Positions 7,122 through 12,129 of a stretch of 12,658 nt of DNA are shown in pieces. How positions within the stretch are numbered: position 1 is the stretch's first letter; each line of letters begins with the position of its first letter. Below the pieces are notes generated by a model, which was not told where the DNA came from, searched no databases, and saw nothing but the letters and a program-made list of their open reading frames with translations. The position numbers and the translations under genes were made by a program. The stretch covers positions 1-12,658 of the forward strand of contig JBAZUC010000022.1 of the NCBI GenBank assembly GCA_041661585.1. Direction: 5' to 3'. This stretch comes from JAPLXD01 sp041661585 (GTDB lineage Bacteria > Patescibacteriota > Minisyncoccia > Moranbacterales > UBA11712).

Positions 7122-7706
7122 ATGCAGGTTCAGCCTACTGGCCACCTGGCTGAAAAATTCCTTCCTTTTTTCCGAAGTGGCGTCCTGCCATCGCTCCGGC
7201 AACCAGTTTCCCGCGACCATTGTTGTCGGAGTGGTGTCATTGACCCCATATACCTTCCAGCTAGTGTCAGAGGGTGGGGTAAACCCCGTAATATGTCCGA
7301 ACTTCAGAATGATGTTGCCATCACTCGTAGAAAATGCCACCCAGCCGCCGAGATTACCGCGGCCATAGGCGATGGGAGCAGCGTACCCGACATGGTGTCG
7401 GTGGGGGTTGTCGCGCTCAAATCGCTGCAAGGCAGTAATCACAAAATCGGATTGCTGCGTCATCTGCCACTTGGTGTCCGTCTTTTTAATGACGATTTCA
7501 CGGTCGATGATCCACATACCGCAGGAGCTATAAGTATCCTTCTGGTACCAGTGGGGGCTTGCCTCGCCGACAAGATAGACATCAACGGAGCCATCCGTGA
7601 AGATGGTCACGTCTTTCAGGATGCCCCGAACTTCTTCCGCGGCAAAAGCGGAAAAGGTAAATAAGACGAACAGGGCGAGAACCATGGCAACGATCCGAGT
7701 CTTCAT
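7104..7706 (-). CDS. secreted hypothetical protein, 200 aa
   Basis: I recognise no family. Residues 1-23 form a classic Sec signal peptide: MKTR, a hydrophobic core of Val/Leu/Phe, and a probable cleavage after AFA or AFAA. The mature part of about 177 residues is mixed beta-like, with 'SPHWYQKDTYSSC' (about 50-62), PHRHHVGY at 101-108, a Gly-rich GRGNLGGWVAF at 115-125 and many Trp/Tyr, suggesting a folded extracytoplasmic domain. A single Cys at 62 argues against disulphides. The gene is visibly GC-richer than its neighbours, has a strong AAGGAG eight bases before the ATG unlike the host genes, and carries two GC-rich hairpins at its end. I infer horizontal transfer. It points toward the infB side, convergent with the 6350 gene. 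A precise function cannot be given. Confidence 0.75.
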   Translation of the reverse strand: MKTRIVAMVLALFVLFTFSAFAAEEVRGILKDVTIFTDGSVDVYLVGEASPHWYQKDTYSSCGMWIIDREIVIKKTDTKWQMTQQSDFVITALQRFERDNPHRHHVGYAAPIAYGRGNLGGWVAFSTSDGNIILKFGHITGFTPPSDTSWKVYGVNDTTPTTMVAGNWLPERWQDATSEKRKEFFSQVASRLNLHVEEYL

Positions 7707-7714
7707 TGAGCTTT

Positions 7715-7720
7715 CTCCTT
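7715..7720 (-). promoter_or_regulatory. strong Shine-Dalgarno of the 7104 gene
   Basis: AAGGAG on the minus strand, eight bases before the ATG at 7706. It is the only consensus-quality Shine-Dalgarno I find in the window, and it confirms this start. Confidence 0.8.
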
Positions 7721-7745
7721 ATCTTGGTTGGATATTTTTTATTTA

Positions 7746-7799
7746 TTCAACTACTGAAAATGAAAACAAAAACATAATTTCCACATTTCAGTAGTTGAA
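7746..7799. repeat. perfect 14-bp inverted repeat with 26-bp spacer
   Basis: TTCAACTACTGAAA (7746-7759) is the exact reverse complement of 7786-7799. It sits 40-93 bases upstream of the 7104 start codon. The spacer is A-rich on the plus strand. It could be an operator, a leader hairpin with a long loop, or remnants of a mobile element end. No U-tract supports termination. Confidence 0.6.
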
Positions 7800-7889
7800 A
7801 TCCACAATTGAGGGAAACGTTGGGTAAAATTTAAGTTTTGTAAAGAACACTATATACTAGCACATAATAAATAGTATGTCAATATCGCG

Positions 7890-7915
7890 AAAAATAGCCA
7901 AAATACGCTATTTTT
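7890..7915. other. hairpin A of the array
   Basis: AAAAATAGC (7890-7898) pairs with GCTATTTTT (7907-7915) around an 8-base loop. The stem is AT-rich and carries T-runs on both strands, so it could also be a weak bidirectional terminator. Confidence 0.5.
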
Positions 7916-7936
7916 ACGAATTTATTCCATTCGTCG

Positions 7937-7971
7937 CCCTGCGAAGAAAATCCCATTTTCTTCTTACAGGG
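7937..7971. other. hairpin B of the array
   Basis: CCCTG (7937-7941) pairs with CAGGG (7967-7971), and GAAGAAAAT (7943-7951) pairs with ATTTTCTTC (7955-7963) over a CCC loop. There is a one-base bulge on the left and a three-base bulge on the right. Confidence 0.6.
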
Positions 7972-7977
7972 TTTCAA

Positions 7978-8046
7978 GCAAATCGCTCGCCCGCGGTCAA
8001 GGTGGAGACTTTGTACTACCTTGACCGCACTAGGGCGACGATTTGC
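7978..8046. other. long hairpin C of the array (about 25-bp stem)
   Basis: GCAAATCG (7978-7985) pairs with CGATTTGC (8039-8046). TCGCCC (7987-7992) pairs with GGGCGA (8033-8038). GCGGTCAAGGT (7993-8003) pairs with ACCTTGACCGC (8018-8028). The only interruptions are one bulged C on the left and ACTA on the right. The apical loop region includes TACTACC (8014-8020). Pairing of this length cannot be chance. TACTAC in or beside an apical loop recalls the nick region of pMV158-type rolling-circle origins, but that is a resemblance only. Confidence 0.75.
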
Positions 8047-8083
8047 TACCCGATTTGACGATTATCGAAGATAAAGCTAGACT

Positions 8084-8109
8084 AACCTGATTTAATCAAT
8101 CAGGTTTTT
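8084..8109 (+). terminator. intrinsic terminator/attenuator abutting the 8112 start codon
   Basis: AACCTGATT (8084-8092) and AATCAGGTT (8098-8106) form a perfect 9-bp stem with a 5-base loop and a T-run at 8105-8109. The ATG of the next gene begins three bases later. The only ribosome-binding-like bases, CAGG (8101-8104), are inside the 3' arm. The structure could therefore control both elongation and initiation. Confidence 0.7.
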
Positions 8110-8111
8110 GT

Positions 8112-9026
8112 ATGCAGGAGAAGCTGAAAAGTATCATCAAAAAATTTCAAGAAAGCCAAACATCGCTTGAATCCTATCAAGCCATTTCCGAATTCGTGGA
8201 AATAGTTATCGCTGTGCCAGAATATATCGCCCAAGTGGAAAAAGAGGGCGAAATTATCAATCAGGAAAAAATAAAGCTCAATGCGGATAAAGGCTGGAAT
8301 TATGGTTTAGGCGGGAAAGAACTTGATGAGCACAACAGATGGAGAGATAGAAAATCCAAAGCACTCCACGAGCTTGACCCGCTTTTTCCTCTTCAAAATC
8401 TGCACAAGGTTCACGAGGGCATCAAGCCCGAAAATATTTCAGCTTGTTCCGAATGGCTCTATCGCTCCCAAAGTCCCGACGAACCGCTTTTAAAATCGGA
8501 TAAGGAAAAATATCAGATGTTTCTTGATAAGGTTTTCAAAAAAGTGCTTTCATTTTTGAAAGAGGAAAAAGTCGGAACTATTGAAGTCAAAAATAAAGAT
8601 ACAAAATGGGAATCTATCACTATCCGATTTTTGAATAATGATGATGTGAAAATAGAAAACGGAAAAGAAATATCCGAAACGAATTATGAAGAAATGGGAT
8701 TTGCCGACGGGAGAGGGAGCAAAGCAATATTAAGTTGGGATTTTCTGCATTTACTCTCGACTAACGAAGGAGCTTTTCCGCTTGGGAAATTATCCAAGAA
8801 AGATAATACCGCACGCAAAACACAAAAAGGAGTTTTGACCAAAAAACTGAAAACTTTTTTCAAAATCAAAGAAGACCCCTTTGAAGAATATGACCGATGG
8901 AAAAAAGAGTATCGGATTAAACTGAAATTGGTGCCGATCCCGACATTCAGAGATGATTTCAGAGACAGGCATGATAAGTTTGAAGGCATAGGCGAGCAAT
9001 TCGCCGAGGACACAAACAGAAAATAG
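8112..9026 (+). CDS. hypothetical mobile-element protein, 304 aa
   Basis: I cannot assign a named family. The protein is soluble and highly charged. The N-terminal half is helical with coiled-coil character (1-60). A middle section (about 165-205) reads as beta strands (TIEVKNKDTKWESITIRFLN). The C-terminal third carries WDFLHLLSTNEGAFPLGKL from residue 209, then a Lys-rich helix and DPFEEYDRWKKEYRIKLKL from residue 255. That last pattern resembles a winged-helix DNA-binding end seen in hypothetical proteins of CPR genomes, from memory and unverified. It is the first gene of the plus-strand element, preceded by a hairpin array with terminator and followed by its own terminator. It may be an element regulator. 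The ATG at 8112 is the first possible start but lies immediately after the terminator; a later start is possible. Confidence 0.7.
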   Translation: MQEKLKSIIKKFQESQTSLESYQAISEFVEIVIAVPEYIAQVEKEGEIINQEKIKLNADKGWNYGLGGKELDEHNRWRDRKSKALHELDPLFPLQNLHKVHEGIKPENISACSEWLYRSQSPDEPLLKSDKEKYQMFLDKVFKKVLSFLKEEKVGTIEVKNKDTKWESITIRFLNNDDVKIENGKEISETNYEEMGFADGRGSKAILSWDFLHLLSTNEGAFPLGKLSKKDNTARKTQKGVLTKKLKTFFKIKEDPFEEYDRWKKEYRIKLKLVPIPTFRDDFRDRHDKFEGIGEQFAEDTNRK

Positions 9027-9027
9027 A

Positions 9028-9067
9028 ATTTTACAACGATTTTTCGCCGTCATTTTCGGCGTAAAAT
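9028..9067. other. nested hairpin after the 8112 gene
   Basis: ATTTTA (9028-9033) pairs with TAAAAT (9062-9067), and CGCCG (9045-9049) pairs with CGGCG (9057-9061). It begins one base past the 8112 stop and precedes the terminator at 9099, so it may protect the 3' end of that mRNA. Confidence 0.4.
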
Positions 9068-9098
9068 AGGAATAGTGAAAAATATATTTTGCTTTTTT

Positions 9099-9123
9099 AA
9101 GCCCCGAATCGAGGGCTTTTTTT
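9099..9123 (+). terminator. intrinsic terminator of the 8112 gene
   Basis: AAGCCC (9099-9104) pairs with GGGCTT (9113-9118), 8-base loop, T-run from 9117 to 9123. This separates the 8112 gene from the small-protein/Rep/recombinase genes, which need a promoter within 9124-9169. TATAGG at 9145-9150 is a weak candidate -10. Confidence 0.75.
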
Positions 9124-9169
9124 GTTTGGGCGATTTTTCGCACATATAGGGTAGGGAAACCTAATCTAT

Positions 9170-9376
9170 ATGGAATACAAATTCAGCCAAGAGCTGCGAG
9201 AAAAACTGATTGACTACTTCCTGCGAAAACATAAGGTCGATATTTCGCAAGAAACAGCCGACGAATATTTGAGTTCGATGGCTGGTTTGTATTCCACGTT
9301 TAAAAAGAGGAACGGAAAAGAAAATTTTTGCTCGCCGGCAGGCGAGGAAAAATTTTCGTTGCGTTCCTCTACTTAA
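9170..9376 (+). CDS. small element protein, 68 aa, with palindrome-encoded C-terminus
   Basis: I recognise no named domain. Residues 1-45 look like a genuine compact helical protein (MEYKFSQELREKLIDYF, then KHKVDISQETADEYLSSMAGLY). From about residue 46 the coding sequence runs into a large palindrome (9306-9370), and the tail NGKENFCSPAGEEKFSLRSST is a translation of that palindrome rather than an evolved sequence. I infer that an original C-terminus was replaced by insertion of a palindromic repeat. The stop TAA (9374-9376) is directly followed by the Rep reading frame, so the pair is probably one transcript. The upstream ribosome-binding candidate AGGG lies 13 bases before the ATG, farther than normal. 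A role as a partner or regulator of Rep is possible from position only. Confidence 0.6.
   Translation: MEYKFSQELREKLIDYFLRKHKVDISQETADEYLSSMAGLYSTFKKRNGKENFCSPAGEEKFSLRSST
9306..9370. repeat. 65-bp palindrome inserted at the end of the 9170 gene
   Basis: Three nested arms pair: AGAGGAACG (9306-9314) with CGTTCCTCT (9362-9370), AAAATTTTT (9321-9329) with AAAAATTTT (9348-9356), and CTCGCC (9331-9336) with GGCGAG (9341-9346) around a four-base loop. It resembles a dispersed palindromic repeat rather than a terminator, since no U-tract follows. Confidence 0.75.
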
Positions 9377-9407
9377 CTTGATTGTTAAACACACATCTAC
9401 GGAAAAT

Positions 9408-10112
9408 ATGTTTGAGATTATTTGCGAAAAAGTCATCTTATCCGGGCACGAAATCGAGCATTATCGCTACATAGATAAGCCGATTTATCGAGGATACAAA
9501 CGCCGAAAAAGAAAAGAGAAAAAAGAACCCAAAAAGCAAACGGAAAAATCTAAATTTTCCGTTCATCGCACCATAACCGAAATTCGCCGCATAATCAGCA
9601 ACAACCCCCAGCTCATCAAGTTTTTGACGCTGACTTTCAGAGGCGAGATAACCGACGTAAGTATTGCCAATCATCTGTTTAATCTGTTCACGCAAAGAAT
9701 GAAAGACAAATATCCCGAATTCCAGTATTTTGCGGTGATAGAATTTCAAAAGCGGGGGGTGATTCATTTTCATCTTTTGTGCAATTTGAGATATGTCGTC
9801 GCGAAAAAAATTGAAAAGATTTGGGGGCAGGGATTTGTCAAAATCAAAAGAAAAAGAGAATCCGACCGCTTGCGGGAATATTTGAGCAAATATCTTTGGA
9901 AAGATATGCGGGACGAAAGATTATTCAAGAAAAAGAAATATTTTTGTTCACAAGATTTGGAAAGGTCAACCGAAATCATCAACGATGAGGCTAATTTCTT
10001 TATGAAAAACAGCGATAAAAATTTCAAGTTTATCGAAAAACTGACATTTTCCAATGCCCATACTGGAGAATGTTTGTATCGCCGATATAATTTCAAAAAC
10101 TACAAGCCTTGA
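9408..10112 (+). CDS. HUH rolling-circle replication initiator (Rep)
   Basis: A 234-residue Rep of the HUH endonuclease superfamily, similar to phage gp2/plasmid Rep initiators. Such proteins nick one strand at the origin through a catalytic Tyr and stay covalently bound during rolling-circle replication. Motif 1 is KFLTLTFRGEITD at 71-83. Motif 2 (metal-binding HUH) is EFQKRGVIHFHLL at 112-124, with H120 and H122. Motif 3 is REYLSKYLWKD at 156-166, with Y158 and Y162 candidate catalytic tyrosines. IWGQGFVKIK (138-147) and RLFKKKKYFCS (171-181) also fit. A very basic stretch (30-50) precedes the domain. The frame is open from a TTG at 9378, one base after the previous stop; I prefer the ATG at 9408 because the family-like MFEIICEKV begins there and GGA lies five bases ahead. 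The recombinase gene follows after 25 bases. Confidence 0.85.
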   Translation: MFEIICEKVILSGHEIEHYRYIDKPIYRGYKRRKRKEKKEPKKQTEKSKFSVHRTITEIRRIISNNPQLIKFLTLTFRGEITDVSIANHLFNLFTQRMKDKYPEFQYFAVIEFQKRGVIHFHLLCNLRYVVAKKIEKIWGQGFVKIKRKRESDRLREYLSKYLWKDMRDERLFKKKKYFCSQDLERSTEIINDEANFFMKNSDKNFKFIEKLTFSNAHTGECLYRRYNFKNYKP

Positions 10113-10137
10113 TTTTATCAAATAATTTCGCTAGGTT

Positions 10138-11832
10138 ATGGATACTATGAAATACATCCTCTACGCTCGAAAATCCTCCGAAGACAGCAAAAAGCAAGTC
10201 TTGTCTTTGGAATCGCAAATAACCACGATGAAAAAGTTGGCGGCGGATTTGGATTTGAAAATCATCAAGGTTTTTGCCGAATCAAAATCGGCCAAAAAGC
10301 CCGACAACCGCCCCCAGTTTTCGGAAATGATAAAAATGCTCAAAAAAGGAGAGGCAAACGGAATCATCTGCTGGAAATTGAATAGGCTTTCAAGAAACCC
10401 AGTCGATAGCGGGACACTTCAATGGCTTTCACAACAGGGCGTTATTCAAGTTATTCAAACCAGTGAAAGACGCTATTTGCCCGATGACAACGCCCTCATT
10501 TTCAATGTCGAAAGCGGAATGGCAAATCAGTATATTCGCGATTTATCAAGAGACGTTAGGCGGGGACAAACAACGAAACTCGAAAAAGGAGGCTGGCCGA
10601 ATATGGCACCCCTGGGATACAAAAACGAAAACAGCACGCTTGTCGTTGACAAGGAAAGAGCCAAATATATTAAACGTGCTTTTGAGCTCTACGCTACGGG
10701 CAGCCATAGTCTCAAAGAAGTTGCCGATATTCTTTTCAAAGAGGGTTTTCGCTCACGAGCAGGAAACAAATATCACAAAAGCCGAATTCACAAATTGCTT
10801 TCAAGGTCTTTTTATTATGGCGTGATGTATATGCGGGGAATATATTATTCTGGCAATCACGAAACCATAATTTCAAAAGATTTGTTTGATAAAGTTCAAG
10901 ACGTTATCAATGGAAAAAATCGCAGCCGCTACAAAAAACATTTCTACCCATTGCGAGGATTTATGACCTGCAATGTTTGCGGTTGTCTCATCACCGCCTT
11001 CAAGCAAAAAGGATTTGTCTATTACTACTGCACGAACGGAAAAGGGAAATGCCAGCAGCATAAGCACTATTTGAAAAAAGAAAAAGCGGAAAAAATGCTA
11101 GCTTCCATTTTTCCGAAAATTCAGTTTGACCCCGAATTTATCGATCTTTGTTATGAAGCCGACAAAGAGAAAAGCGCAAAAGACGAAAACTTTTTTAAAA
11201 ACGTGAAAGCCAATCTTGAGAATCGGCTCAAATCTCTCCAAGAGCAGGAGCTTCGGCTTCTCGATGTACAACTTACTGGAAAGTACACCAAGGAAGCCAT
11301 AGAAGCGAAGCTAGGCACGCTCAACAAAGAATCAACGGATGTGAAACAGCAACTCAAGAAACTCGAAAAACAAAGTCCCGAATTGAACGAAAGAACTTTA
11401 GAACAGACCAAAAAAGTATTTTTGTCCCCGTATTCATTGGAAAAAGATTTCATTGAGGGCGATGATTTGAAAAAACGTGAAGCCCTTGAAAAAATACTTT
11501 TGAACGCTTCTGTCGAAAATCAAAAAATGGCTTATTTCAAACTAAAACAGCCCTACCAGACACTTGCAAAAGTGAGTGATAAGACTGATTTTAGACAGAT
11601 GCGGAGAGTAGAGGATTCGAACCTCTGGTCCCGTTTCCAGGACAGCAGTTTTCGAAACTGCCGCTTTCGTCCACTCAGCCAACTCTCCATCTTTATTAAA
11701 GTTTTTCCCGCCTCTGGCGGGACCCCGCCAACGGCGGTGGCGAAACTGCCGCTTTCGTCCACTCAGCCACGCTTCCAGATTATTTTTTTGGTGGACGTGC
11801 TCAGATTCGAACTGAGGACCTCTACAGTGTGA
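10138..11832 (+). CDS. large serine recombinase, C-terminus fused to antisense tRNA
   Basis: A large serine recombinase, which integrates and excises the element by site-specific double-strand exchange. The catalytic resolvase domain comes first: YARKSSED at 9-16 with the nucleophile in RKS (S13), a conserved LNRLSRN at 81-87, and a recombinase domain from about 155. A zinc ribbon follows (C278, C281, C298, C305), then a long coiled coil at about 340-420. Family-like sequence ends near residue 488 (about 11602). After that the frame has no stop and reads the antisense of tRNA-Ser, a palindrome, the half tRNA and part of tRNA-Val before TGA at 11832. The last about 75 residues are thus host-derived and probably not functional. 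I take this as a consequence of integration; the pre-integration gene presumably ended in the attP side. Start: ATG 10138; ATG 10147 is an equally good alternative. Confidence 0.9.
   Translation: MDTMKYILYARKSSEDSKKQVLSLESQITTMKKLAADLDLKIIKVFAESKSAKKPDNRPQFSEMIKMLKKGEANGIICWKLNRLSRNPVDSGTLQWLSQQGVIQVIQTSERRYLPDDNALIFNVESGMANQYIRDLSRDVRRGQTTKLEKGGWPNMAPLGYKNENSTLVVDKERAKYIKRAFELYATGSHSLKEVADILFKEGFRSRAGNKYHKSRIHKLLSRSFYYGVMYMRGIYYSGNHETIISKDLFDKVQDVINGKNRSRYKKHFYPLRGFMTCNVCGCLITAFKQKGFVYYYCTNGKGKCQQHKHYLKKEKAEKMLASIFPKIQFDPEFIDLCYEADKEKSAKDENFFKNVKANLENRLKSLQEQELRLLDVQLTGKYTKEAIEAKLGTLNKESTDVKQQLKKLEKQSPELNERTLEQTKKVFLSPYSLEKDFIEGDDLKKREALEKILLNASVENQKMAYFKLKQPYQTLAKVSDKTDFRQMRRVEDSNLWSRFQDSSFRNCRFRPLSQLSIFIKVFPASGGTPPTAVAKLPLSSTQPRFQIIFLVDVLRFELRTSTV
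11602..11688 (-). tRNA. tRNA-Ser (anticodon CGA)
   Basis: An 87-base class II tRNA. Acceptor GGAGAGT/ACTCTCC has discriminator G as expected for Ser; the anticodon stem GCAGT/ACTGC encloses TTCGAAA with anticodon CGA. There is a long variable arm and a T-arm with GTTCGAATC. CCA is not encoded. Its 3' end (11602) is the junction with the mobile element, so it is the presumed integration target. The recombinase frame overlaps it on the opposite strand. Confidence 0.95.
11707..11737. repeat. double GC-rich palindrome
   Basis: CCCGCC (11707-11712) pairs with GGCGGG (11716-11721) around TCT, and CCGCC (11725-11729) pairs with GGCGG (11733-11737) around AAC. The sequence cctctggcgg within it recurs at 6143-6152 and, reversed, at 12141-12150, so it belongs to a dispersed repeat family. 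Confidence 0.7.
11741..11776 (-). pseudogene. 5' half of a second tRNA-Ser
   Basis: On the minus strand the acceptor GGAAGCG is followed by 29 bases identical to those of tRNA-Ser(CGA) (11741-11769 against 11653-11681): D-arm, and the anticodon arm up to the second anticodon base. It then breaks off into the palindrome at 11707-11737. The T-arm, variable arm and 3' acceptor strand are missing. The acceptor sequence differs from the intact tRNA-Ser, so it is the remnant of a separate gene or a recombinant and not a simple copy. I find no matching 3' half in the window. Confidence 0.85.
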
Positions 11833-11865
11833 ATGTAGCGCTCTAACCAACTGAGCTACACGTCC
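11789..11865 (-). tRNA. tRNA-Val (anticodon CAC), CCA encoded
   Basis: Acceptor GGACGTG/CACGTCC with discriminator A and encoded CCA (11789-11791). Anticodon stem CTACA/TGTAG encloses TTCACAC, anticodon CAC. D-arm and T-arm (CTCAGTTCGAATCTGAG) are canonical. Its 5' end overlaps the end of the GIY-YIG gene by ten bases. Confidence 0.95.
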
Positions 11866-12119
11866 TTATTGTCCATTACATTTATTATTGCATTTCTAAT
11901 CTTTCGACCAACTCCTGTTTTATAGAAATTCTCCCTTTTAAGTGCATCTGTTTTACAAACATATTCTTCAAAATATAACATACTAAACGGCTTGTTTTCC
12001 CTGGCCCATTTTGTCGAACCATAATTATGCTCGCTTAATCTTTCAGTCGGATGCTTTTCTGAAAATCCAGTGTATATCTTTTTATTTTTTAAACTCTTTA
12101 CAAAATAAATGTAAAACAT
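11856..12119 (-). CDS. GIY-YIG nuclease-domain protein (UPF0213-like)
   Basis: An 87-residue single-domain GIY-YIG protein. The GIY-YIG core appears as FYIYFVKS at 2-9 and KIYTGFS at 14-20, so the signature reads YIY and YTG instead of GIY and YIG. Arg27 followed by LSEHN and the later KRENFYKTGVGRK (61-73, containing Glu63) fit the catalytic Arg and Glu positions. Small proteins of this type occur in many bacteria, and their biological role is not settled; they may act in DNA repair or be remnants of homing nucleases. The stop TAG (11856-11858) lies inside the 5' acceptor/D region of tRNA-Val, so the mRNA and tRNA must be separated by processing. The gene sits between tRNA-Ala and tRNA-Val on the same strand. 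Confidence 0.85.
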   Translation of the reverse strand: MFYIYFVKSLKNKKIYTGFSEKHPTERLSEHNYGSTKWARENKPFSMLYFEEYVCKTDALKRENFYKTGVGRKIRNAIINVMDNKDV

Positions 12120-12129
12120 AATTATATTC

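Larger units (their letters stand above)
7860..8109 (+). ncRNA. candidate structured RNA or replication origin (hairpin array)
   Basis: About 220 bases without a credible gene contain three consecutive hairpins (7890-7915, 7937-7971, 7978-8046) and end in an intrinsic terminator hairpin (8084-8109), two bases before the ATG of the next gene. TATACT (7853-7858) and CATAAT (7863-7868) are possible -10 boxes, but no good -35 is seen. Read as RNA, this has the layout of an untranslated leader or a small RNA with its own terminator. Read as DNA, the stem-loops upstream of a rolling-circle Rep element could be a double- or single-strand origin. I recognise no named riboswitch, tmRNA, RNase P or 6S signature. 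The 60-codon open frame across it is better explained by the palindromes. Confidence 0.4.
8112..11601 (+). mobile_element. integrated element with HUH Rep and serine recombinase
   Basis: Four plus-strand genes (304-aa hypothetical, small 68-aa protein, HUH rolling-circle initiator, large serine recombinase) lie between accessory DNA and the 3' end of tRNA-Ser(CGA), the whole unit running opposite to both flanking housekeeping blocks. Rep plus recombinase is the gene set of an integrated replicative element. The right boundary is placed at the tRNA-Ser 3' end because the recombinase frame runs into it. The left boundary is not identifiable: serine recombinase sites share only a very short core, and I see no copy of the tRNA end to the left. 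It may include the hairpin array from 7860 or reach as far as about 6300. Confidence 0.6.

Noticed and set aside
7876..8058. 60-codon plus-strand open frame across the hairpin array
   Set aside because: It runs through three hairpins including the 25-bp stem, has no ribosome-binding site and no recognisable protein pattern. The structure explains the sequence better.
9378..9407. TTG start for the Rep gene
   Set aside because: The ten extra residues do not look family-like, and an ATG with a closer GGA ribosome-binding element lies at 9408. TTG remains possible through coupling to the preceding gene.
11542..11850. Minus-strand frame of 102 codons over the tRNA cluster
   Set aside because: It is a readthrough of tRNA-Ser, palindrome and tRNA-Val sequences and not a protein gene.
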